Shown piece by piece: positions 25,773 through 35,645 of a stretch of 64,000 bases of DNA (within the stretch, counting starts at the first letter, position 1; the number at the start of each line of letters is the position of its first letter). The notes under the pieces were generated by a model. It saw only the letters and a list, made by a program, of their open reading frames with translations, had not been told where the DNA came from and did no database searches. The DNA comes from CAYUPI01 sp964446585 (lineage in GTDB: Bacteria > Verrucomicrobiota > Verrucomicrobiia > Limisphaerales > UBA8199). The stretch is taken from NCBI GenBank assembly GCA_964446585.1, contig CAYUPI010000028.1:11091-75090 (forward strand). The letters run 5' to 3'. A program made the translations under genes and the position numbers.

Positions 25773-28700
25773 TCAGTATGTCGTCCGGAAGCGGAAGAAC
25801 TGTCGCGGCGCGCCGCCCGGAGGGATGACGAGGCCCATCGGGCCGTTCGTTCCAAGAAGAGTTCCGCCATAGGGCGACCAGTCCACAAGATTACTGGAAC
25901 AGAGAACCTGGTAGCTTACGCCATTCAGGCCGTACCAGGCCAGGTTTAGCTGCGAGTTTTGCACCTGAGCGGTGAGCTTCAAGGCCGAGGAGCTGACGAG
26001 ATAAAAGTTCTGGTTCGTCAAGTTAGCCGACATGTTGCTGTATGCCCTGAACTCGGGGACGAAGAGGGAGTTGCCCTTCACGGGAATAACGGTTCCCGTC
26101 CAGCCGGGCGGAACCTCCAGGCTGTAACCACCTTGGGCATCGGTCACTTCGGGCAGCAGGCCGCCATCAGGACGGATTGTGACATAGGGAACAGGGTGAC
26201 CGTTGGCATCAGTGACGCGGCCGGAGATTGATGGTGGCAGGATGACGAAATCACCGATGTACGCGGCGGACATCGGCTGGCCGTAAATGTCTTCGATTTC
26301 GGGTCCAGCCTGGAGTTCGTAATAGCCTACCGAATTCTGGGCGGGGAAGCTCAAACGCAGACTGGTGAAGTTGCTCGGAGTGACCACAAAACTGCTCGTT
26401 GGCTCGAGCCCATTGGGGGTATCGAGATCAAAATCGGAAGCCGCAGCAGTCGAAAAGTTCATCGGAGAAGCGAAGGCCAGGTTCACATGATCGATTTGCG
26501 AATACACAATTCCGGACGGGGTCTGAGCCGTGATCTGCGGCGCCGGAATGTTAGTAATCAGCACTGTGCCAGGCCCTCCCGGATTGGCTCCAAGACCGCC
26601 GAATGCGTAAACTTGGCCGACAAAGTAGTTGGAGCGCGAATTGATAGCGATGCGGCCACCACCACCTCCACCGCCTCCGCTGTCTTCACCCTGACCGCCA
26701 TTTGCTGTGATGAGGCCAAAGCCATCCAATTGGCGAGCGGTGAGCCAAATGCTGCCGCCGGCGCCGCCGCCCGCCCCTTCAAAGAGCGCATCGTTCCCGT
26801 TAGCCGAAATCCAGCCGTTGACGGTTAGATTGCTGCTAACACGGAGCAGCAGCGCTCCGCCGCCCTGGCAGAAATCAGGATAGACAGGACTCATTCCACC
26901 GCGGCTGCCACGATCGACTGGTTGCGTCGCCGAGCCATAGGTGGCCCCGCCGGGAGCGCTTGTGCCACTGGCACCACCGGCCCCGCCGTAACCCCCACCG
27001 CTGCCCGAGAAGTTCGTAACGAAACCGACTCCAGGACCTCCGTCGGAGCCGTTGTAGCCCTTTGCATCCACGAGGATGCTTCCGTTCGTTTGGATCACTG
27101 CATTACCAAGCACGGTGACATCGAGGTTGGTTTGACTGCCCAGGTGCGTGAGGGTTCCGCCTGAGTCCACCACTAAGCCGCTCAGCAGCAGTCGAGAGCC
27201 GGAGGGGTGAACCACCGCGCGGCCTGAGACTGTAAGCGCAAATGCCTCCGCCGCGTTCAGAGGAGTGTTGGTGCCGGCGATGCCGCCATTGTCCACAATC
27301 ACATGTCCAGCTTGCTCAGTGGTCGCTTTTACATAAATCGTGCCCGCTCCGCCTGCGACCGCTCCAGTGCCGCCATGGGCCTCCATGTTGCCGGTGAAGT
27401 GTGTGGTGCCTGAATAGACTGCGATGCGCCCTCCAGCGCCGCCGCCACCCTGCAGATAATCGCCCGAGCCGCCGTTGGCGGCCAGCAGACCGGCGCCGGA
27501 GAGGGAGCCAGCCGTAAGCCAAATGCTGCCGCCGGAACCGCCGCCGCCGCCTTCGTAGGGAGCATTGCCGCCATTGGCGGAGAGAGTCCCATCCAGGGTC
27601 AATGGGCCGGTGACGACAAACTTGATGGCGCCGCCGCCCGCGCCACCGACAGGGATGGTGTTGGAGCCGCCGCCGCTGCCCTGGTCGCTCGGCTTAAGAA
27701 TCGAGCCATAGCTATTGCCGCCGATGGCATGGGCGATGCTTGAGCCGCCGTAACCGCCGTAGCCGCCGCCGCCGCCAGTGGGGCCGTAAATTGGCGTATT
27801 TGTCGCGCCGCCGTAGCCGAGGCCGCGACCTGCTGGATTTCCACGGCCATCTACAGAGAGCCCTCCTCCCGCCTGGAGAGTCGCCTTACCGCTGGCGTTT
27901 ATTTGCAAGGTTTGATTTGTAACACTCACGATCCACGAATTCGAATTGACTGCTAAGTTACGAACGAACAACTGCACTGCTTCGCTGCTAACCGCGTTGA
28001 CCACGGCGCAGCCCGTCACGGTAAGATCGAATTGGGAACCATTGACTGTTGTGTTAGTTCCGCGTTGGCCTCCATTGTCCACCAGGACCTGCGGAACACC
28101 GCCGTTGCGAGCGAGCAGGTAAATCGTCCCAGCGCCGCCGTAGTTGACGCCCGCACCACCCCGCGCCGAGAGAGCGCCGGTGAAATGGTTTGTGAGATAC
28201 GAAATCGAAATGCGCCCGCCCCCGCCTCCACCACCCGAAAACGAGCTTCCCGCGCCGCCGTTGGCCGCGATCACACCTGCGCCAGACAGGGCCCCAACTG
28301 TCAGCCAAAAGCTGCCCCCTGAACCACCACCTGCGGGGCCAGAGGCTGCGCGGCCGTTCGCTGTAAGGCTGCCATCCACAGCGAGTGTGCCTGTCACACT
28401 CAGATGTAAGGCGCCACCACCGGCACCGCCACCAAGATTTTCCGGTGCGCCGCCGCCACTCCCCGCATCCATCGGCTGGGCCACCGAGCCGTAGGAGTTG
28501 CCACCCGCAGCACCGGAAAAACCGTTTCCGCCATAACCTCCATAACCGCCCCCGCCCCCGGAATAACCATTCGTCTGCGAATAAAATTGCCTGCCCGCTC
28601 CTGGTCCCGAATTTGACCCATAGCCCATTCCATCCACCGTAAGGGCGCCTCCAGCTTGGATAGTAACGTAGGTTGCGGTGACCAGCGCGGAACGGTTCGA

Positions 28701-31550
28701 ATAAATCAACGCGCTGTTTGAGGCAATCGCGAGATTGCCGAGCGAGCCCAGCAAGGTGGAATAAGCGGTGGCGCCGCCCGTGATCGACAGGTTGGCGAAG
28801 CTAACAGCGACCGGGGACTGGTTGATCAACGTGTTGGTTCCGCGAGTGCCCGCGTTATCGACGATTAGTTGGGCGGCCCCGATGCCCCTGGACGGTGACA
28901 GAAGAATTGTTCCCGCGCCGCCGAAATTTGCACCTGCGCCACCATGCGCGGAGATCGTTCCTGTGTACAGATTCGAAGTGTAGAACAAGGCAATCCGGCC
29001 GCCGCCGCCACCGCCGCCTGTCGGCAGTCCACCGGAACCGCCGTTGGCGGAGATCGAGCCTGCGCCCGAGATTCGGCCCGCGTTCAGCCAAAGAGCCCCG
29101 CCGGAGCCGCCGCCGCAACCCTGAGACAGAGCCGGCGCACCATCGGCATTAATGATTCCATTCAGGTCCAGTGTGCCAGAGACGATCAGGTGCAGCCCGC
29201 CGCCGCCTGCGCCGCCGAGCGTCGAGTTGATGAGGGTTCCGCCGCCGCTGCCAGCGGATTCGGGTTCAGACATTGAACCATAAACGTTGCCGCCTCCGGC
29301 GTTTGTCGTGCTATTCCCACCGTAGCCACCGTAGCCCCCGCCGCTGCCCGTTAATGGCCGTCCCGCGCCCTGTCCTTGGCCGGCGGGATAGCCCGCGCCA
29401 GCGAGCGTAATCCCGCCTCCGCCTTGGATCGTAGCGTTGCTCGAGATCGTCATAGAAATGTCGGTCTTGGATATGTTCGATAATGCCAGCCAACTATTCG
29501 AGTGGATCACCAGGCTTCCGAGCGGCCCGAGCGCTCCACCAGGATAGGTGACAACCGACTTGCCACCGATGGTCAGGTCATACTGGGCTTGCAGCGCAAG
29601 TATTGTGTTCGTGGCGACGAGTCCGGCGTTGTCGATGACCATTTGCGCGTACGGGTTTGTGCTTGCTTTCGAGTAAATCGTGCCGGCGCTTCCGTTATTC
29701 GCGCCGACAGCACCGCGGGCGGCGACAGTTCCGCTGAAATTGTTTGTGCCGGTGTAGTAAATCGCGATGCGGCCGCCTCCACCTCCGCCTCCGACGGGCA
29801 TTTCACCCGGCCCAGCATTTGCCATGATAGCTCCTGTGCCCTGAAGATTTCCGACGGTCAGCCAGACACTGCCGCCCGAGCCGCCGCCACTGCCCTGACC
29901 AGTGCCGAGCAGGCCATTGGCAGTGATGCGACCGTCCAAAGTCAAAGTCCCGCTCACACTGAGCTGGAGAGCACCGCCGCCCGCACCGCCTAAATTGTAC
30001 GGTGCATTGCCCGCGCCTATCCCCCCGCCGCTGCCGAGGTTCATCGGCTCCGACGCCGAGCCATAATACGTTCCCGCGCCGGCACCGAAGGAGCTGGGAC
30101 CGCCATAACCACCATAACTTCCGCCGCCACCGGTGAGTCCGATTGGGGAGGAAACACCGTGGCCCGCGCCAGGTCCTTGGCCGCCAGCGTAGCCGCCGCC
30201 GTCGCCGTTGAATCCACCTCCCGCCTGGACAACCGCGTCGCCAGCTACATTCAGCACCAGAGCCTGGGCCGTAGGAGGTACGATCCAGCTGTTCGAACCG
30301 ATCGCCAGACCGGTAATTATCCCGCCCGCCAGCAGAGGCTGTACGACGCTGCCTCCGGTGATCGTAAGGGCAATATTGTTTGAGATCACGAGAGGCGTGT
30401 TGGCGCCCGGCGCGCCGTTATTATCGATGACGACCTGCCCATTGGTGCCGCCAATCAACGCGAGATAGATCGTTCCGGCTCCACCTGAAACCTTGCTGGC
30501 TCCGCCGCGCGCCGACAGCGATCCGCTGAACAAGTTCGTGCCATAAAAAATGGCGACACGCCCGCCGCCGCCACCACCGCCGTCGGGCGATTCGCCAGCG
30601 CCGCCATCGGCCGAGATTAAGCCGCTGCCGGAAAATGTTTGCGCCGAGAGTCGAACACCGCCTCCCGAGCCGCCACCGGAATGAAAATTCACGCCGGGAG
30701 CGCCATTCGCCAGCACGCGACCGTCCACGCGGAAGATTCCGCCGACCGTGAGATCGGCAGCCCCGCCACCGGATCCGCCCGGACCGGCGCCCGTTCCTCC
30801 ACCGCTCCCCAAATCAGCAAGGCCCGTTAACGAGCCATAGACATATCCTTTACCTGGCGAGATTGACGCTGGCCCGCCGAACCCGCCGTGCCCACCACCC
30901 CCGCCCGCCGTGAAGGGATACGGATAATTCGTCGCGAAACTTCCGCCGGCCCCGGGCCCGTGGCCGGCTCCGAACCCTTTTGCGTTGAGATCAATCGCGG
31001 CGCCGACCTCGATTTCAAGGTTGTTGCTGATCGAGAGACGAAGGCCCGCAGCCACTGGTGCGAGCAATGCGTCGTAATTGACAGCCACAGTCGCGCCTTC
31101 CGCAATGGTCGAACCTGGCAACAGGGTGATGAGGGTCGTGGCATTGGAAACTGCCAGGCTGTAGTCGGTTCCCGGCTGAAATACGCCGCCCGACGAGTCG
31201 GTGACCGCGATGGTGTTCGTCAGCGCGTTGTCATAATTGAGCGCGGCAGGGTTAGTGGCGCTCAAAGTATGGAGCTCGCGCGTGATGCTGAGCCGATTTT
31301 CAAGCAGGCCGTTTGTGGTGAACGAGTGCGTCAGCCCCGCGCCGTTGAGAAGGTGAACGCTGGCGAACGCGTGACTACCGTCCACCGTGAGCGTGGCATT
31401 GCTCACGACGATGTCGAGGCCCTCATAGTTGGTGTCGTTGATGCCAATAATGGCATCGTTGGTGAAAGTCGCTGATCGAGCGATGAGTGTCATCGTGAGC
31501 GGGGCGGTTATGCGCGCAAAACAGAGAAGGGTGGAGAGTGGGGTTTTCAT
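25773..31550 (-). CDS. giant glycine-rich repeat protein, exported, putative surface adhesin
   Basis: About 1925 residues from MKTPLSTLL at 31550; an upstream frame extension is unlikely. After a hydrophobic N-terminus and a beta-rich region come six long repeats of roughly 245 residues (about residues 180-1665). Each contains GGGGGYGGYGG, YGS..xP.D.GSGGG, GGAGGGALxLxVxGTLxLDG, GSGGSxWLT, GGGGGGGRIAI and SARGGAGxxxGGAGTIY in order, then a VIDNGG..GTNT linker. The end has an Ig-like Big domain, a carboxypeptidase-regulatory-like domain (SGRVTDANGHPVPYVTIRPDGG) and a terminal beta domain. No catalytic motif is seen; a cell-surface or matrix role is inferred. The opposite strand shows long open frames that are only GC-skew shadows. 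Confidence 0.8.
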   Translation of the reverse strand: MKTPLSTLLCFARITAPLTMTLIARSATFTNDAIIGINDTNYEGLDIVVSNATLTVDGSHAFASVHLLNGAGLTHSFTTNGLLENRLSITRELHTLSATNPAALNYDNALTNTIAVTDSSGGVFQPGTDYSLAVSNATTLITLLPGSTIAEGATVAVNYDALLAPVAAGLRLSISNNLEIEVGAAIDLNAKGFGAGHGPGAGGSFATNYPYPFTAGGGGGHGGFGGPASISPGKGYVYGSLTGLADLGSGGGTGAGPGGSGGGAADLTVGGIFRVDGRVLANGAPGVNFHSGGGSGGGVRLSAQTFSGSGLISADGGAGESPDGGGGGGGRVAIFYGTNLFSGSLSARGGASKVSGGAGTIYLALIGGTNGQVVIDNNGAPGANTPLVISNNIALTITGGSVVQPLLAGGIITGLAIGSNSWIVPPTAQALVLNVAGDAVVQAGGGFNGDGGGYAGGQGPGAGHGVSSPIGLTGGGGSYGGYGGPSSFGAGAGTYYGSASEPMNLGSGGGIGAGNAPYNLGGAGGGALQLSVSGTLTLDGRITANGLLGTGQGSGGGSGGSVWLTVGNLQGTGAIMANAGPGEMPVGGGGGGGRIAIYYTGTNNFSGTVAARGAVGANNGSAGTIYSKASTNPYAQMVIDNAGLVATNTILALQAQYDLTIGGKSVVTYPGGALGPLGSLVIHSNSWLALSNISKTDISMTISSNATIQGGGGITLAGAGYPAGQGQGAGRPLTGSGGGYGGYGGNSTTNAGGGNVYGSMSEPESAGSGGGTLINSTLGGAGGGGLHLIVSGTLDLNGIINADGAPALSQGCGGGSGGALWLNAGRISGAGSISANGGSGGLPTGGGGGGGRIALFYTSNLYTGTISAHGGAGANFGGAGTILLSPSRGIGAAQLIVDNAGTRGTNTLINQSPVAVSFANLSITGGATAYSTLLGSLGNLAIASNSALIYSNRSALVTATYVTIQAGGALTVDGMGYGSNSGPGAGRQFYSQTNGYSGGGGGYGGYGGNGFSGAAGGNSYGSVAQPMDAGSGGGAPENLGGGAGGGALHLSVTGTLAVDGSLTANGRAASGPAGGGSGGSFWLTVGALSGAGVIAANGGAGSSFSGGGGGGGRISISYLTNHFTGALSARGGAGVNYGGAGTIYLLARNGGVPQVLVDNGGQRGTNTTVNGSQFDLTVTGCAVVNAVSSEAVQLFVRNLAVNSNSWIVSVTNQTLQINASGKATLQAGGGLSVDGRGNPAGRGLGYGGATNTPIYGPTGGGGGYGGYGGSSIAHAIGGNSYGSILKPSDQGSGGGSNTIPVGGAGGGAIKFVVTGPLTLDGTLSANGGNAPYEGGGGGSGGSIWLTAGSLSGAGLLAANGGSGDYLQGGGGAGGRIAVYSGTTHFTGNMEAHGGTGAVAGGAGTIYVKATTEQAGHVIVDNGGIAGTNTPLNAAEAFALTVSGRAVVHPSGSRLLLSGLVVDSGGTLTHLGSQTNLDVTVLGNAVIQTNGSILVDAKGYNGSDGGPGVGFVTNFSGSGGGYGGAGGASGTSAPGGATYGSATQPVDRGSRGGMSPVYPDFCQGGGALLLRVSSNLTVNGWISANGNDALFEGAGGGAGGSIWLTARQLDGFGLITANGGQGEDSGGGGGGGGRIAINSRSNYFVGQVYAFGGLGANPGGPGTVLITNIPAPQITAQTPSGIVYSQIDHVNLAFASPMNFSTAAASDFDLDTPNGLEPTSSFVVTPSNFTSLRLSFPAQNSVGYYELQAGPEIEDIYGQPMSAAYIGDFVILPPSISGRVTDANGHPVPYVTIRPDGGLLPEVTDAQGGYSLEVPPGWTGTVIPVKGNSLFVPEFRAYSNMSANLTNQNFYLVSSSALKLTAQVQNSQLNLAWYGLNGVSYQVLCSSNLVDWSPYGGTLLGTNGPMGLVIPPGGAPRQFFRFRTTY

Positions 31551-31846
31551 ATAGAGGAGCGTGGAAATGAAGACAGAATGGCTTGAGTGCACGGAGATTC
31601 GGAGCTTCACAAGTTTGGTTTTACGTGACAAATCACCACGCTAGAAGTGCGCCTTTGGGCGCACACCTGTGCCTTTGCCTGCACACTCCGGCGCGCGGAG
31701 ACGATCCCGCTCGAAATAGCAGAAGGGCAAAGCAGGGCAGATGCCGGCTGCTATTTACGGCGTTCCGGAGCCGTTGAGCATTTTGTGTGCGCCAAGGTCA
31801 CGCATTTAGCGTGAGGTTCGCGCAGAACTCCGAGGTGAATGGAATG

Positions 31847-32616
31847 CTAGCTGGTTGCGGCGAGGGCGTGGTCGAGAAGAGATTTTTCTTTTGGGGGATA
31901 TGAAAGCTCCAGCGCGAAATTTCGCGCAGCGGGGGTCATTTTTTTCCAGGCTTTTTGCAGTGCGTTTATCATTTTTTCGTCGCTGGTCTTGCGGGCGAGC
32001 TCGACAAACTGGTGTTCGAGGAACACCAGGCACAGAGCGTCTTCCAGCACGCGCGTTTCCGGATCTTGGGGAAAATTCTTTTTCAAATTCAAACTCTGCA
32101 CTCGTACCACGGTCTTCTCCGGGTAGCCAACCTCACGGAGAAGTTCGCCTGATTTTTGGGCGTGAAATTTTTTGAGTCCCTCGCGCCACTGCAAGTAGCC
32201 GGCGCGGGTCATCGGGTAGGAATTGCGCGGGACACTCCACCGGCAGAGATGTTGGCAGCGCGCGGCCAGTCGAAGTTCCTCGGATGCGTTGGGACACAGT
32301 CGCANNNNNNNNNNNNNNNNNNNNNNNNNNNNNNNNNNNNNNNNNNNNNNNNNNNNNNNNNNNNNNNNNNNNNNNNNNNNNNNNNNNNNNNNNNNNNNNN
32401 NNNNTGTTGGCAGCGCGCGGCCAGTCGAAGTTCCTCGGATGCGTTGGGACACAGTCGCAACACCCAATCCGTCAGCCATTCGGCGTAAACCAACTCGCGG
32501 GGACGTTTGGTGCCGCCGATTTCCGCCGAATGCGGGTCGCGGGCATTTTCTTCGTCGAACCGTCGCAGTGCGAGCTCGAACCGCCGGCGGTCGATTGGCT
32601 CAGGGTTATTGCTCAC
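31847..32616 (-). CDS. DUF4202 family protein, split by an assembly gap
   Basis: Two frames on each side of the N block join into one DUF4202 protein of about 204 residues once the duplicated 55 bases and the 100 Ns are removed. The N-terminal part has RRFELALRRFDEENARDPHS and ELVYAEWLTDWVLRL, then NASEELRLAARCQH. The C-terminal part has LCRWSVPRNSYPMTRAGYLQ, KFHAQKSGELLREVGY, LEDALCLVFLEHQF and AWKKMTPAARNFALEL. This order matches the family. Function is unknown. As given, the gene looks broken, but that is very probably an assembly artefact. Confidence 0.85.
32305..32404. other. scaffold gap of 100 Ns with identical 55-base flanks
   Basis: Bases 32250-32304 and 32405-32459 are the same 55-base sequence. 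A gap between two contigs that overlap by one assembly k-mer gives exactly this picture. Collapsing the duplicate restores the DUF4202 frame. Confidence 0.95.
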
Positions 32617-32673
32617 TGCATTGGTGTTATGGCAAATGTGAGATATAGTGGCAAGAGAGATAGACCAGACAAT

Positions 32674-34227
32674 ATGAGCAAACCCATTTTAAGCGGACCG
32701 CAGTCGCCTGAGGAGTTTCAGCGGCAACTGTCGGAGTTCGTACGCCAACATTTCCAGAACATCCAGGCGCCGGCCGCGGAACCTGCAAGCGCGGGCGCAC
32801 CTGAATCGGCGGAAGGCAAGGCCGAGACCGGGCAGTTCGAGTTCAATTACAAGCCTCGCGAAGTAAAAGCGCACCTCGACCGCTTCGTTATCAAACAGGA
32901 CGAAGCGAAGAAGGTGCTCAGCGTGGCGTTGTGCGACCATTATCATCACGTGCGGCTCGCGCTTGAAGGCAAAGAATCGTCCAATTATGCCAAGCAGAAC
33001 ATCGTCCTGATCGGGCCGACGGGTGTCGGCAAAACTTTCCTGATCCGAAAAGCCGCAGACTTGATCGGCGTACCGTTCGTCAAGGCTGACGCGACGAAGT
33101 TCTCGGAGACGGGTTATGTCGGTGGCGATGTCGAAGATATGGTGCGTGATTTGGTGCGGCTGGCTGACGGCGATGTCGCCCGTGCGCAGTATGGAATCAT
33201 TTACATTGATGAAATCGACAAAATTGCGGCCGCCAGCAACCTGAGCGGGCGGGATGTCAGCGGCCGAGGCGTGCAAACCAATCTGTTGAAGCTTATGGAG
33301 GAGACCGAAGTGCCGGCACGCTCGCCCAACGACATCGCCGGGCAAATTCAGGCGATGATGGAGTTCACGCAGCGCGGCCGGAAAGCGCCGAGCACGATCA
33401 ATACGAAGCACATTTTGTTTATTGTGAGCGGCGCATTCGGTGGCCTGGAGAAAATCATTCGGCAACGGTTGCGCGAGGCCACCATTGGGTTCGCGGCCAA
33501 AGATCGGCCGCTGGACACCGCGGAGGAGGTCCTGGCTCATGGGCAAACAAAGGATTTCATCGAGTTCGGTTTCGAACCGGAGTTTATCGGGCGGTTGCCG
33601 ATTCGAGTCGTCTGTCATTCGCTCAATGTGGATGATTTGTTCCTGATCCTGAAGAACTCTGAGGGGAGCATCATCCGGCAGTATGAGCTGGATTTTGCCG
33701 CCTACGGCATCGAGGTATTGTTTTCTGATGGCGGGCTGCGGCGCATCGCTGAACGCGCGGGGGAGGAACAAACCGGAGCGCGCGGCCTGATGACGGTTTG
33801 CGAATGCGTATTCCGTGACATTAAATTCGAGCTGCCCTCGACCGAGGTGAAACGGTTCGTCGTGACGGCCGAGCTCGTGGACAATCCGGAGGCCGAACTG
33901 AAGAAGATTCTGGCCGATCCGAAGCAGGAGGAGCGAATCGTAGCTCGGCAATTGGTGGATGAGTTCGCGCGGCGTTTTGCAGAAAACCATGGATTGAAAA
34001 TCCGATTTACCGAAGCGGCTGCTGGCCGGCTTGTGCAAGAAGCACTCGAGAAAGGACAATCAGTGCGCGAGCTTTGCGCAAAACGGTTCAAAGATTTTCA
34101 GTTCGGCCTGAAGTTGATTGCGCAGAACTCGGGACAGCAGGAGTTTGTGATCGATGAGGACGCCGTGGAGCTGCCCGACAAGGCGCTGAGCGATTGGGTA
34201 GTGGCCAGCTACAGAAAGACGGCGTGA
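32674..34227 (+). CDS. ClpX-like AAA+ unfoldase lacking the zinc-binding domain
   Basis: A 517-residue AAA+ ATPase. A 55-residue low-complexity N-terminus replaces the ClpX zinc finger. Walker A GPTGVGKT is at 114-121, the pore loop GYVGGDVE at 147-154 (ClpX has GYVGEDVE) and Walker B IIYIDE at 175-180. VSGAFGGLEKIIRQR is followed by an IGF tripeptide at 271-273, in the position of the loop by which ClpX docks on ClpP. EFIGRLPIRVV and a C-terminal D2-small domain complete the core. An additional 100-residue C-terminal extension is not seen in Escherichia coli ClpX. HslU is less likely because the pore loop and IGF are ClpX-like. No ClpP gene is nearby. Confidence 0.85.
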   Translation: MSKPILSGPQSPEEFQRQLSEFVRQHFQNIQAPAAEPASAGAPESAEGKAETGQFEFNYKPREVKAHLDRFVIKQDEAKKVLSVALCDHYHHVRLALEGKESSNYAKQNIVLIGPTGVGKTFLIRKAADLIGVPFVKADATKFSETGYVGGDVEDMVRDLVRLADGDVARAQYGIIYIDEIDKIAAASNLSGRDVSGRGVQTNLLKLMEETEVPARSPNDIAGQIQAMMEFTQRGRKAPSTINTKHILFIVSGAFGGLEKIIRQRLREATIGFAAKDRPLDTAEEVLAHGQTKDFIEFGFEPEFIGRLPIRVVCHSLNVDDLFLILKNSEGSIIRQYELDFAAYGIEVLFSDGGLRRIAERAGEEQTGARGLMTVCECVFRDIKFELPSTEVKRFVVTAELVDNPEAELKKILADPKQEERIVARQLVDEFARRFAENHGLKIRFTEAAAGRLVQEALEKGQSVRELCAKRFKDFQFGLKLIAQNSGQQEFVIDEDAVELPDKALSDWVVASYRKTA

Positions 34228-34248
34228 GCGAGCGGCTTTCTCAGCCAC

Positions 34249-34953
34249 TCACCCACCGACTCTCGCTTTCCTCCTCTCCCCAAACAGCGCCGTTCCTATC
34301 CGCACCATCGTCGCCCCTTCTTCGATAGCGACTTCGAAATCACTCGTCATGCCCATGCTCAAATGGGGCAGGGGAGCGCCTAACTTTTGCTCACAATCCT
34401 CTTTGAGCTCACGCATCTGGCGAAATATTGGCCGGACATTTTCCGGATCCGTCGTCCAGGGCGGCACGGTCATAAGTCCGTGGATTTCCAGCCGCGGCAG
34501 GGCATTAAGCTGATCGAGCTCGCCCTGGAGTTTTTCCGGGCGATAGCCGAATTTGCTGGCTTCGCCGACGATGTTGACCTCGAGCAGGATGGGCAGGTGT
34601 CTGGCGGCTTGCTCGGCGCGTTTGTTGAGCTCTTCCGCCAGGTGAAGGCTATCGACGCTTTGAACCATTTCAAATAACTCGACTGCATCGCGCGCCTTGT
34701 TGGTTTGCAGATGCCCGATGAAATGCCACCTCAATCGGCCCGAGCAGAGAGGAATCTTGGCCTTGGCCTCCTGGATCTTGTTTTCGCCGAAAAGTCTCAA
34801 CCCCAGCCGGGCTGCTTCGCTCACTATCTCCGGCGGCTGGCTTTTCGTCACGGCCACCAGCGTGACTTCATTGGGTTTGCGACCGGCCCGGTCACACGCA
34901 GCCATAATCCGCCTTTGAACTGACGTGATATTTTCCGACAAGTCCATCGCCAC
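34249..34953 (-). CDS. YggS-family pyridoxal-phosphate homeostasis protein
   Basis: A 234-residue PLP-binding protein of the YggS/PROSC family, which buffers pyridoxal phosphate and affects amino-acid homeostasis. The PLP lysine is Lys37 in VTLVAVTKSQP. Further family blocks are LFGENKIQEAKAKI, WHFIGHLQTNKAR, LEVNIVGEASKFGY, LEIHGLMTVPPW and LSMGMTSDFEVAIEEGATMVRIGTALFG. It is convergent with the ClpX-like gene, with a 21-base spacer. Confidence 0.95.
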   Translation of the reverse strand: MAMDLSENITSVQRRIMAACDRAGRKPNEVTLVAVTKSQPPEIVSEAARLGLRLFGENKIQEAKAKIPLCSGRLRWHFIGHLQTNKARDAVELFEMVQSVDSLHLAEELNKRAEQAARHLPILLEVNIVGEASKFGYRPEKLQGELDQLNALPRLEIHGLMTVPPWTTDPENVRPIFRQMRELKEDCEQKLGAPLPHLSMGMTSDFEVAIEEGATMVRIGTALFGERRKARVGG

Positions 34954-35025
34954 AAGCTATCTTGAATGCCAAAAGGTGAATAGTTGAATCCGATCGCGCC
35001 AGCTCCAGGCGCGCATGTTGACAGT

Positions 35026-35144
35026 ACGGGAGCGCGTCCGTCACCGGACGCAGCAAGCCCTGACCGTGCAAGCGTGTTTGAGAGTTCCAACGCCAGCCCG
35101 CGTGCGTGCATTTCTGCGCCCGGGGACGGGCGCCCTCCTCGTCC
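35026..35144. repeat. GC-rich inverted repeat with CCGGGGACGGGCGCC core (family D, copy 2)
   Basis: The left arm is CGGGAGCGCGTCCGTCACCG and the right arm CTGCGCCCGGGGACGGGCGC. The words match copy 1 at 10165-10310, and the two arms differ from copy 1 in the same places. It lies upstream of the EVE-domain gene and makes the long upstream frame (34984 on) non-coding in appearance. Confidence 0.65.
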
Positions 35145-35229
35145 AACACTTCCGATCGACGCGGTGTCAAGAAGCGCTCCAATTAGAACGGGCGTGACTA
35201 ATCCGCAGTCACAAATCAGTATTCAACGC

Positions 35230-35643
35230 GTGAATTACTGGATAGTAAAACAGGAACCCGAGTCATACTCCTGGACGACTTTCGTCAAGGACGGCGCTAC
35301 GGCTTGGACCGGGGTGCGGAATTATCAAGCCCGGAACAATTTGTGCGCGATGAAACGCAATGACCTGGTGCTATACTACCATTCCGGTGAAGAAAAGCAG
35401 GCCGTGGGCATCGCGCGAGTAACCAAAAGCGCCTATGCGGACCCCACCGCGAGGGAAGGAGACTGGTCGTGCGTCGATTTGTCCCCGGTGAAGGCGTTGA
35501 CGCGGCCTGTCAGTCTCAGAGCCATAAAGGAGGACAAAGTCTTGAATCATATTGCTCTGGTCAGGAACTCGCGGCTGTCGGTCTCGCCGCTCGCCGAGAA
35601 TCAGTTTCATAGATTGCTCAAGCTCGCAGAGACGACTGTCTGA
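35230..35643 (+). CDS. EVE domain-containing protein
   Basis: About 137 residues from a GTG at 35230 (NYWIVKQEPESYSWTTFV). EVE/PUA-like domains bind modified bases in DNA or RNA. The core NYWIVKQEPE, WTGVRNYQARNNLCAMKRND and LVLYYHSGEEKQAVGIARV fits well, with the aromatic cage residues (Trp, Tyr) present. The frame is open upstream to 34984, but that part lies in repeat family D. The HAD gene begins 2 bases after the stop, so the two are probably co-translated. Confidence 0.88.
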   Translation: MNYWIVKQEPESYSWTTFVKDGATAWTGVRNYQARNNLCAMKRNDLVLYYHSGEEKQAVGIARVTKSAYADPTAREGDWSCVDLSPVKALTRPVSLRAIKEDKVLNHIALVRNSRLSVSPLAENQFHRLLKLAETTV

Positions 35644-35645
35644 GG

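Noticed and set aside
26922..31475. Long antisense open frames opposite the giant repeat protein
   Set aside because: They are low complexity, follow the glycine-codon bias of the coding strand and show no starts or domains; treated as shadows.
31632..31846. Gene between the giant protein and the DUF4202 gene
   Set aside because: Only short frames without start context are present; the spacer holds small inverted words but nothing supportable.
34984..35229. N-terminal extension of the EVE protein
   Set aside because: The codons translate repeat family D and the EVE domain begins at the GTG at 35230.
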